The notes under the pieces were generated by a model. That model saw nothing but the letters and a program-made list of their open reading frames with translations. It had not been told where the DNA came from and made no database searches. Of a DNA stretch of 33,871 nt, positions 27,516 to 33,871 are shown in pieces. Source of the stretch: an uncultured beta proteobacterium. GTDB lineage: Bacteria; Pseudomonadota; Gammaproteobacteria; Burkholderiales; Nitrosomonadaceae. The DNA lies in contig CAADGS010000030.1 in assembly GCA_900696615.1 (NCBI GenBank), forward strand, positions 1 to 33,871, written 5' to 3'. The translations under genes were made by a program, and so were the position numbers. Numbering within the stretch: the first letter of the stretch is position 1; every line of letters begins with the position of its first letter.

Positions 27516-27541
27516 AATCCCTATTGCAAGCAATAGGGATT
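27516..27541 (-). terminator. Strong hairpin with T-run on minus strand
   Basis: AATCCCTATTG (27516-27526) pairs perfectly over 11 bp with CAATAGGGATT (27531-27541) around CAAG. Read on the minus strand it ends in a run of T (TTTTTTTTATTG), so the intrinsic-terminator form faces left. On the plus strand, after rlpA, it lacks a T-run. It may still stop or protect the rlpA transcript. Confidence 0.65.
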
Positions 27542-28008
27542 AAAGGGCCTCGTCATAGAACCATTCGTTGCAATCAAAAGAATTCTTACTCACTATCTAT
27601 CTTGACACAGTATCGTTCCATTCCCGCATTTCATTTTCATGCTTCGGGAAGACTGCAACTATCTGAGTTAAATATAATACTGATCGAAGTGTTTTGAAGC
27701 TAAGAACAGAAGGGAAATCTACCCGTATATTTGATAAATGGCTGTGATTTTTCACACATTAACGCTAAAAATGGACTGCTTGTTATAGCCATATAATTCA
27801 ATTCTTGGAGATTGAATAGTGACTTGAGCTGTTCTGTCATACTGTGAATTCAAAAAACCTATACATTACCTCGTTTAACTGCGGTTTTTAGGATAATATT
27901 GATAAAGGCTATGATGCTATACTCGTCATTTCATGGCAAAGTTAACAACTTTCGTCACTTAATTTCTACGCGTAATTATTAGAATTAAAAAAATCGAACA
28001 ATCATATA
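27542..28008. other. Long intergenic region rlpA-ubiJ
   Basis: 467 bp without a convincing gene. It holds a CRP-like TGTGA-N4-TCACA at 27743-27756 and several AT-rich stretches, including TATAAT at 27673-27678 without a good -35. A minus-strand RNA ending at the 27516-27541 terminator could arise here. Confidence 0.35.
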
Positions 28009-28596
28009 ATGCTTACTTCTTCTGTAATAACAGCTATTAACAATACATTGCGCCGTGAGGGATGGCCTTGTGAACGATTGCAAGCTTATATCGGCAGAAT
28101 AGTTTGCTTTCGAATTCCTCCGCTAATGTATTTCAAAGCAATGATTAATTCAGAAGGGGAACTGCAAAAAGTAGATGGCAACTTACATGTGGACGCAACG
28201 ATTAGTGCGCCTCTTAACATTATCCCTGAGCTAGTTACACAAAAGGCGACCGCCCTTAAGCAGATTATGATTAGCGGAGATGAATCTTTGGCAGAAGAAT
28301 TAATCGATATCGGCAAGCAAATCAATATAAGCATGATAATCGAACAAGATTTGAGCCAGCTTTTTGGCGATATGATTGCCCATCGAATCGTCCATGGCGG
28401 TCAATATCTCATACAATGGCAAACAAAAAATTTTGATCAAATTTCGCGAGCCATAACTGAGTATTATACCGAAGAGAATGTCTTATTAACCAAACGTACT
28501 ACGGTGAACCAATGGTCAAATGAAATTGCCAAGCTAAAAAATAATATTGAAAAACTTGAACGGCGATTGGATAAATTACTTCACGCATTATCATAA
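28009..28596 (+). CDS. ubiJ: Ubiquinone biosynthesis accessory factor UbiJ (SCP2 domain)
   Basis: The 195-aa protein matches UbiJ, which binds ubiquinone intermediates through an SCP2 lipid-binding fold within the soluble Ubi complex. The SCP2 part covers about 10-115 (YIGRIVCFRIPPLMYFKAMINSEGELQKV...ATISAPLNIIPELV...ISGDESLAEEL). The C-terminal end (about 150-195) is a coiled coil, NEIAKLKNNIEKLERRLDKL, as in other UbiJ proteins. The first ATG at 28009 follows a poor ribosome-binding site. Position just before ubiB supports the call; ubiE, which often precedes it, is not here. Confidence 0.85.
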   Translation: MLTSSVITAINNTLRREGWPCERLQAYIGRIVCFRIPPLMYFKAMINSEGELQKVDGNLHVDATISAPLNIIPELVTQKATALKQIMISGDESLAEELIDIGKQINISMIIEQDLSQLFGDMIAHRIVHGGQYLIQWQTKNFDQISRAITEYYTEENVLLTKRTTVNQWSNEIAKLKNNIEKLERRLDKLLHALS

Positions 28597-28732
28597 ATGA
28601 TAGGTGCAAAAACCATTCCTTTCTTCATATCACAATACAATCGGCAACGACTCACATGACAATTCATTACAAACCAGCCTTGCTTAATTTCACTAATTAA
28701 GCGCACGCTCTATCAGCTAATTTATATCCTTC

Positions 28733-30247
28733 ATGCGCCTTTTTCGCTTATTTAAAATTCAGTGGGTTGCCTTCCAGTTTGGATTGGATGAATTTGTGCT
28801 GGGCCACAGTAAATTAAAATTTCTCCGAATAATAGTCAATACACTAACTTTTTGGCGCAAACTGGACAAACCTAGAGGAGAACGATTACGTTTAGCTCTG
28901 GAAACATTGGGCCCCATTTTCGTCAAATTCGGCCAAATGCTTTCCACCCGACGCGACCTGTTGCCGCAGGATATTGCTGATGAACTGGCCAGACTGCAGG
29001 ACAGGGTGCCGCCTTTTCCTTCAAAGCTCGTGCTATCGACGCTGGAAAAAGAATTTGATCAAGAAATTAATGAATTATTCTTTAAATTTGATGAACTGCC
29101 GATAGCCAGCGCTTCTGTTGCACAAGTTCATCTCGCTATATTGCACGATGGCACCGAAGTGGCTGTAAAAATACTGCGCCCAAATTTGGCACCGATTATT
29201 GCGCATGATGTAGCACTTATGGATACGGGTGCCTGGTTGGCTGAAACGCTTTGGGCGGATGGTAAGCGTTTGAAATTGCGCCAGGTGGTTTCAGAATTTG
29301 CCCGTCACTTGGATGATGAACTCGATTTGATGCGTGAAGCGGCAAATTGCAGCCAGTTACGCCGTAATTTCATTAACTCGACACTACTCATGGTACCGGA
29401 AGTGTACTGGGACTATTGCCGCAGCAGTGTAATGGTTATGCAACGTGTCACAGGTATCCCCATCAGCCATGTCGATAAACTGAAAGAACAAGGCATTGAT
29501 ATTCCGCAATTGGCGCGTGTCGGCGTAGAAATCTTTTTCACCCAAGTATTTCGAGATGGTTATTTTCATGCCGACATGCATCCCGGCAATATCTTTGTGG
29601 GGCAAGATGGCCGTTATATCGCCGTTGACTTTGGCATTATGGGTACATTGAGCGATCAAGATAAAAACTACTTGGCGCAAAACTTTTTGGCTTTCTTCCG
29701 CCGTGACTATGCGCGCGTTGCACAGGCACATGTAGAAGCAGGATGGGCGCCTAAAAATACGCGGGTAGATGATTTTGAAACGGCTATCCGAGCCGTTTGC
29801 GAACCTATTTTCGATAAACCATTAAAAGAGATTTCTTTTGGCCGCGTGCTATTTCAATTGTTTCAGGCATCACGGCAATTTAATGTAGAAATCCAACCGC
29901 AATTGGTTTTGTTGCAAAAGACGTTACTTAATATCGAAGGTCTTGGGCGCGACCTTGATCCCGATTTAGATCTATGGAAAACGGCCAAACCTTTTCTAGA
30001 GCGCTGGATGGCCGAACAAATCGGTTTGCGTGGGCTTGCCAGCCGCATACAAAAAGAAGCGCCCAATTGGGCAATCATTTTGCCGGAATTTCCACGCCTG
30101 ATACATCAAGCCTTTGCTGAAAACCGCAATCATGAGTTAGAAAAAAGGATGGCTGATTTAGTGGTGGAAGAAAAACGCCAAAATCGGTTATTGACATTGA
30201 TAGCGATCTTATTGGCCGGAATATTGTTCTGGCAGGTTTTCCATTAA
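28733..30247 (+). CDS. ubiB: Ubiquinone biosynthesis kinase-like protein UbiB
   Basis: The 504-aa atypical kinase/ATPase helps ubiquinone synthesis, probably by making intermediates accessible at the membrane. UbiB hallmarks are in place: the KxGQ motif [16 protein letters not shown], the A-rich loop [10 protein letters not shown], the ATP-binding Lys in VAVKILRP, the catalytic loop [11 protein letters not shown] and the DFG motif [10 protein letters not shown]-terminal hydrophobic helix (about 485-502, [18 protein letters not shown]) anchors it in the membrane. It is followed 14 bp later by the ferredoxin gene. Confidence 0.97.
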   Translation: MRLFRLFKIQWVAFQFGLDEFVLGHSKLKFLRIIVNTLTFWRKLDKPRGERLRLALETLGPIFVKFGQMLSTRRDLLPQDIADELARLQDRVPPFPSKLVLSTLEKEFDQEINELFFKFDELPIASASVAQVHLAILHDGTEVAVKILRPNLAPIIAHDVALMDTGAWLAETLWADGKRLKLRQVVSEFARHLDDELDLMREAANCSQLRRNFINSTLLMVPEVYWDYCRSSVMVMQRVTGIPISHVDKLKEQGIDIPQLARVGVEIFFTQVFRDGYFHADMHPGNIFVGQDGRYIAVDFGIMGTLSDQDKNYLAQNFLAFFRRDYARVAQAHVEAGWAPKNTRVDDFETAIRAVCEPIFDKPLKEISFGRVLFQLFQASRQFNVEIQPQLVLLQKTLLNIEGLGRDLDPDLDLWKTAKPFLERWMAEQIGLRGLASRIQKEAPNWAIILPEFPRLIHQAFAENRNHELEKRMADLVVEEKRQNRLLTLIAILLAGILFWQVFH

Positions 30248-30261
30248 AAATTTATTTTCAT

Positions 30262-30570
30262 ATGAGCTATTATCAACATCATGTTTTTTTCTGCACCAAT
30301 CAGCGTGAGGGCAATGCCAAATGCTGCAATAAATTTGGCGCTCAAGTATTACGCGATTATGCCAAGCAGCGCATTAAATCATTGAAACTGGACGGCAAGA
30401 AAAAAATCCGTATCAACAACGCCGGTTGCCTCGACCGCTGCGACGAAGGCCCGGTGATCGTTATCTATCCGGATGAAACCTGGTACACCTATATCGACAA
30501 AGAAGATATTGATGAAATCATCGATGAGCATCTGATTAAAGGAAACATCGTTGAGCGCTTGAAAATTTAA
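30262..30570 (+). CDS. Thioredoxin-like 2Fe-2S ferredoxin
   Basis: The 102-aa soluble protein belongs to the thioredoxin-fold 2Fe-2S family. Candidate ligands are C11, C21 or C22, C56 and C60 (FFCTNQ, NAKCCNK, NNAGCLDRC). The end DEGPVIVIYPDETWYTYIDKED is typical of small stand-alone members often found between ubiB and other genes in betaproteobacteria. Gaps to ubiB (14 bp) and to the hydrolase gene (12 bp) indicate an operon. It may carry electrons for an unidentified partner. Confidence 0.88.
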   Translation: MSYYQHHVFFCTNQREGNAKCCNKFGAQVLRDYAKQRIKSLKLDGKKKIRINNAGCLDRCDEGPVIVIYPDETWYTYIDKEDIDEIIDEHLIKGNIVERLKI

Positions 30571-30582
30571 TAGTGAATCGCG

Positions 30583-31218
30583 TTGAATACTTCCAGGCTG
30601 CAGAAATTATTCATCGATGGCCAAGCGGGTAAACTCGAAGCGGTGCTTGGAGAACCACCGTGTGCCCCAAAAGGTATTGCCGTCATTGCACATCCGCATC
30701 CATTGCACGGCGGAACCATGGACAATAAAGTAGTGCATACAATTTTTACCACCTTGCTGGAACTAGAATTCATCGTTGTCAAATTCAATTTCCGCGGTGT
30801 GGGCCAAAGTGAAGGCCATTTTGATCATGGTTTGGGCGAGATAGCAGATGCCATTACAATCACGCAAGCAATCCGCAACCGATTTGACAATCATTTGATA
30901 GCGTTACCGTTACTGCTAGCGGGATTTTCATTTGGCGGCGGCATTCAATTGCATGTGGCTGAAAAGCTCGATCCGAAATTTCTTATCTTGGTTGCGCCAT
31001 CGGTAGCTAAATTGAATGCACCGCCCGTGCCACAATCCACGCAATGCGCTTTGATCATACAAGGCGATAAAGACGATATTGTGTTACCAAGCACCGTGCT
31101 AGCCTGGGCAACGCCAAAATCACAACCCGTTGTTTTCGTGCCGGGCGCTGGGCATTTCTTCCATGGTAAATTGACGATACTCAAGCAAGTTATACACAGC
31201 ATTTTTTCTAAAAAATGA
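30583..31218 (+). CDS. Alpha/beta hydrolase
   Basis: The 211-aa hydrolase has the nucleophile elbow GFSFGG (Ser about 117), an acid residue in IIQGDKDDIV and the catalytic His in GAGHFFHG. The block VIAHPHPLHGGTMDNKVVHT, with RGVGQSEGHFDHG further on, places it with the small bacterial hydrolases of the COG2945 type; the substrate is not known. The start must be TTG 30583, since an in-frame stop lies nine bases upstream and the next ATG would remove the N-terminal strand. It ends 12 bp before the convergent response regulator gene. Confidence 0.88.
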   Translation: MNTSRLQKLFIDGQAGKLEAVLGEPPCAPKGIAVIAHPHPLHGGTMDNKVVHTIFTTLLELEFIVVKFNFRGVGQSEGHFDHGLGEIADAITITQAIRNRFDNHLIALPLLLAGFSFGGGIQLHVAEKLDPKFLILVAPSVAKLNAPPVPQSTQCALIIQGDKDDIVLPSTVLAWATPKSQPVVFVPGAGHFFHGKLTILKQVIHSIFSKK

Positions 31219-31230
31219 ACCTTACCCGCC

Positions 31231-31878
31231 CTACTCGACCAAGCGGTGTTGAATGGCGTACCGAACCAATTGCGCGTTGTTTTTCATATTCATCTTTTCC
31301 AGAATGCGGGACCGGTAAGTACTCACCGTTTTGACACTAAGCGAGAGCTTATTAGCAATCGTTGTCAGCGATTCCCCTGCAACAATCAACTTAAAAACAT
31401 GGAGCTCTCGATCCGAGAAAGTCGTATGCGCTAGCGTCCCTGGATCTAGTGCCGGATTGAACAAAAGCTTTTCAGCAAGATCCGGATTGACATATTTGCC
31501 TCCTTTGGCAATACGTCTGATGACATGAATCAATAGATCTGTCGGGCTATCCTTGGCCAAATACCCTGAAGCGCCCGAGCGGATCGCTCGAATGGCATAT
31601 TCTTCTTCTGGATACATGCTTAAAACTAAAATGTGCGCAGCAGGATTGATCGAGATGATTCTTTTTAAAATGTCCAACCCATTTATATCCGGTAAACTAA
31701 TATCCAATATCATGATGTCCCAATCGGATTCACGAGCTCGTTTTAAGATATCCTTACCATCTGTTGCTTCTGCAACAACTTCTATATCATCCGTTTCGTT
31801 AATAATTCTTCTGAGTCCATCACGAAACAGCGCATGATCATCTGCAATCAGAACTTTAATCACTGCTTGATTCCTCAT
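31231..31878 (-). CDS. NarL/FixJ-family response regulator
   Basis: The 215-aa regulator has a receiver domain (about 7-125) with acidic pocket DDH, phospho-acceptor Asp in WDIMILDISLPDINGLD and Lys in YLAKDSP, and a LuxR-type HTH (about 150-212): FSDRELHVFKLIVAGESLTTIANKLSLSVKTVSTYRSRILEKMN. It would be phosphorylated by the overlapping histidine kinase gene (23 bp overlap) and bind target promoters as a dimer. The target is unknown. Confidence 0.94.
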   Translation of the reverse strand: MRNQAVIKVLIADDHALFRDGLRRIINETDDIEVVAEATDGKDILKRARESDWDIMILDISLPDINGLDILKRIISINPAAHILVLSMYPEEEYAIRAIRSGASGYLAKDSPTDLLIHVIRRIAKGGKYVNPDLAEKLLFNPALDPGTLAHTTFSDRELHVFKLIVAGESLTTIANKLSLSVKTVSTYRSRILEKMNMKNNAQLVRYAIQHRLVE

Positions 31879-33304
31879 AAATAGTTGCTAGCGGTATTGT
31901 AAGTTTCACCATGCAGCCTTTAGCCGGTGAACCGTGTATCTCAAGTTTTCCATCCAATTGTTGCGCTCTCTCTTTCATGCCAATTATTCCAAACGATTCC
32001 GTAGTCAGTAATTGCGATTCATGGAAACCGATGCCATTGTCTGTAATTGTGATGATAAGATTATTTTCATCTTCGAGAATCTCAATATCAACTTTGCTCG
32101 CTTTCGAATGCTTGGTAATGTTGATGAATGCTTCCTGAATGATCCTGAAAATACTCGCTTCATGATGCTTGTTAATGGACGACAAATCAGATGTTATCGA
32201 CTCGAGCGTGCAGCGAATATTTGTCCGCTGCTCAAATTCCCGTATCAGCCATTCGACGGCTCCGCATAACCCCAGGTTATCCAGTACATTAGGCCGCAAA
32301 TTAACCGAAACTCTGCGAACGGTTTCTATAGCTTCACCAGTCAATTGGTAAAGCGACTTAATTCTTTCATGCATCGGTTCGGCATTTACTTTTTTTATTA
32401 GCCAATCCAGATCCATTTTCAGTACCGTCAACGTTCCGCCTAATACATCATGAATTTCACGGCCTATTCGGGCTCTTTCTTCTTCTCTGACATTTTGCAG
32501 ATGCGCTGTCAAATGACGCAAGTTTTGAATCAATCTTTTATGTTCGGTAATATCTTCAATCATGCACAAATAGCAAGCTTCCAGTTCTCCGGTCACTTCA
32601 AATAACACAATGGACATCTCAATCCAGATCACTGATCTATCCGGACGGAGAATCCTTTTAACTAGTTTTGAATCCAGAATATGCTCATCTAAAATATGCT
32701 TTATATCGCTTTCGTATGAAAACAAGTCATCCGGATGAATAATCGCTGATTGATTGCTAGCATAAAGCTCATCCACGCATCGGCCAGTAATGGCAGCATA
32801 TTTCGGATTGATGTCGCAATAAGCTCCGGTTTGTAGGTTGATTAATGCAATGCCTAATGGCGCTTTTTCAAAGATGATCTGAAACCGCTTCTGAGCTTTC
32901 TTATTGCTTTCCTCGATGCGTTTTCTTTCAATTGAATAGCGAATGACGCGCGCGAGGACACCTTTTGTTAGGTTCCCTTTGACGAGATAATCTTGCGCAC
33001 CTGCTGAAATTGTTTTGATTGCAAGTTTCTCATCATCCCGGAACGATAATACCGCAATGGGGATACTCGCGGCTTTTGTACGCAGGCGATCTATCGTCGC
33101 AATACCATCGCTATCGGGTAAAGTAAGATCTGACAAAATCAAATCAAATGAATGCTGTTGAATTAATTCAAGCGCAGTATTTAATCTTTCCGTATGGATG
33201 ACATTCACTTGATCCCCCATAGCCTGTTGCAAATCGTTTTGCACAAGAATTGCATCGGTTTCATTATCTTCAATCAACAACACGTTAATCTCAGGTGAAA
33301 TCAT
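31856..33304 (-). CDS. Hybrid sensor histidine kinase (REC-PAS-HisKA_3-HATPase)
   Basis: This roughly 480-aa soluble kinase begins with a receiver domain (NVLLIEDNETDAILVQNDLQ...DLILSDLTLPDSDG...YLVKGNL). A PAS domain with a PAC tail follows (about 140-255, FQIIFEKAPLGIALINLQ), then the NarX/DegS-type dimerisation helix with phospho-His in ARIGREIHDVLGGTLTVLK and an HATPase with DNGIGF and SFGIIGMKERA. No membrane helix is visible, so it senses a cytoplasmic or relayed signal. ATG 33304 or TTG 33319 could be the start; neither has a good ribosome-binding site. Co-transcribed with the response regulator. Confidence 0.92.
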   Translation of the reverse strand: MISPEINVLLIEDNETDAILVQNDLQQAMGDQVNVIHTERLNTALELIQQHSFDLILSDLTLPDSDGIATIDRLRTKAASIPIAVLSFRDDEKLAIKTISAGAQDYLVKGNLTKGVLARVIRYSIERKRIEESNKKAQKRFQIIFEKAPLGIALINLQTGAYCDINPKYAAITGRCVDELYASNQSAIIHPDDLFSYESDIKHILDEHILDSKLVKRILRPDRSVIWIEMSIVLFEVTGELEACYLCMIEDITEHKRLIQNLRHLTAHLQNVREEERARIGREIHDVLGGTLTVLKMDLDWLIKKVNAEPMHERIKSLYQLTGEAIETVRRVSVNLRPNVLDNLGLCGAVEWLIREFEQRTNIRCTLESITSDLSSINKHHEASIFRIIQEAFINITKHSKASKVDIEILEDENNLIITITDNGIGFHESQLLTTESFGIIGMKERAQQLDGKLEIHGSPAKGCMVKLTIPLATIYEESSSD

Positions 33305-33405
33305 AACGAAAGGGGTCAATCCTATAATGACGTAATCGATTGTATTTTGTATTAATTGATACGATTATTTTTTTCATTACAATGATAAATCATTATGTTT
33401 ATAAA

Positions 33406-33435
33406 AAGTACCCCGCTGAATGCAGCGGGGTACTT
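33406..33435 (-). terminator. Rho-independent terminator after doxX-like gene
   Basis: AAGTACCCCGCTG (33406-33418) pairs perfectly over 13 bp with CAGCGGGGTACTT (33423-33435) around AATG. On the minus strand TTTTTATAAAC follows. It ends the doxX-like transcript and insulates the downstream kinase gene. The rest of 33305-33503 has no gene. Confidence 0.85.
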
Positions 33436-33503
33436 AATGCGATCTAACAAAATGATTTTAGATTATTTTATTTCCCAAGAAAGAAAAACCGAGCGAATAT
33501 GTA

Positions 33504-33871
33504 TTATTCCTTTGGGTTAAGCCGGCGCGTATCGATACTCATGCCACCTGCTCCGTAGCTGGCTAACAATATGAGTCCACCCGCTATCGCGATATTTTTC
33601 ATGAATAGAATAGCTTGCATGTGATCCGAAAAATTAGTATGGAAAAGCACGGCTGCAGTGAGTGTAAATAGCGCCAATGCCATAGCCGCCAATTTGGTTT
33701 TCCAGCCTATTATAATCGCCAGCCCACCAGCAACTTCGACCAGTATCACCAGCGGCAATAGCATCCCTGGCAATCCAACCGATTCCATGTAACCTTGCGT
33801 GCCTTCATAGCCGCTTATTTTTTGCAAACCGGCAATTAGAAAAATTTGCCCGATCATAATCCGCGCGACGA
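33504..33871 (-). CDS. DoxX-family membrane protein, 5' end off window
   Basis: Four hydrophobic helices in the DoxX pattern are seen: IMIGQIFLIAGLQKISGYEGTQGYM, PGMLLPLVILVEVAGGLAIIIGW, AAMALALFTLTAAVLF and FMKNIAIAGGLILLASYG. The first ATG in the window (33857) falls inside the first helix, and the frame stays open upstream (VARI before it) to the window edge, so the true start is outside. DoxX proteins are small inner-membrane proteins, several linked to redox or thiol stress; the exact role here is unknown. A strong terminator follows at 33406-33435. Confidence 0.9.
   Translation of the reverse strand, partial: VARIMIGQIFLIAGLQKISGYEGTQGYMESVGLPGMLLPLVILVEVAGGLAIIIGWKTKLAAMALALFTLTAAVLFHTNFSDHMQAILFMKNIAIAGGLILLASYGAGGMSIDTRRLNPKE

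Noticed and set aside
33504-33857. DoxX-like gene starting at the ATG at 33857
   Set aside because: That ATG lies within the first membrane helix and the frame is open upstream to the edge; the gene is partial rather than complete.

Overview
The window looks like a chromosome segment of a betaproteobacterium, most likely a Nitrosomonas-like ammonia oxidiser (Nitrosomonadales). This rests on remembered protein character and gene order (a TCA operon, gatCAB divergent from mreBCD-mrdA-rodA-rlpA, ubiJ-ubiB), not on a database search. Two parts are clear: an accessory zone at about 1-7200 built from tRNA-targeted integrated elements, and an ordinary core genome at 7200-33871 with a small accessory patch at about 13900-17410.

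Accessory zone. At the left edge is the N-terminus of a P4/DUF4102-type integrase (minus strand, running off the window). It is followed by repeated GTAGAC motifs and a detached 3' half of tRNA-Thr(UGU), read here as an attachment-site duplicate. A decayed 3' end of a second tyrosine integrase (886-1034) abuts a 44-bp copy of the 3' part of tRNA-Lys (1061-1104). The same 44 bp recurs inside the intact tRNA-Lys(UUU) gene at 7124-7199, so 1105-7124 is a compact integrated element bounded by direct repeats. It carries, left to right: a type II-A (Ec86/St85-like) retron with its ncRNA (about 1343-1484), a nucleoside-deoxyribosyltransferase-like effector (1485-2414) and a reverse transcriptase (2411-3361); an unrecognised 248-251-aa protein; a hairpin-rich control or origin region; a replication-initiation-factor-like protein; an excisionase-like HTH protein; and a tyrosine integrase. 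The relic integrase beside the left repeat suggests that a related element once sat in tandem at the same tRNA.

The retron is the most interesting system. The ncRNA can be read directly: 10-bp a1/a2 arms, a TTAGC branch-point motif, a hairpin with a TTT loop and a perfect 16-bp msd stem. The end of a2 abuts the effector start. Two retron-RT signature motifs differ from the Ec86 version (HASPH for NAxxH, LVS for VTG).

Core genome. The minus-strand operon sdhB-sdhE-gltA-sucA-sucB encodes TCA-cycle steps, but no sdhCDA lies upstream of sdhB and no lpd follows sucB. Between sdhB and gatB is a looser patch: a TrbK-like small lipoprotein, a FecR-like lipoprotein with a C-terminal membrane segment, a small acidic protein behind a perfect CRP-type palindrome, and a probable extracellular protein with a bacterial Ig-like domain. 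Next come gatC-gatA-gatB (minus; amidation of misacylated tRNA) and, divergently, mreB-mreC-mreD-mrdA-rodA-rlpA (plus; cell elongation and septal peptidoglycan). Then ubiJ and ubiB (ubiquinone biosynthesis), a 2Fe-2S thioredoxin-like ferredoxin and an alpha/beta hydrolase on the plus strand. A convergent NarL-type two-component pair and a DoxX-family membrane protein cut by the window edge close the region on the minus strand.
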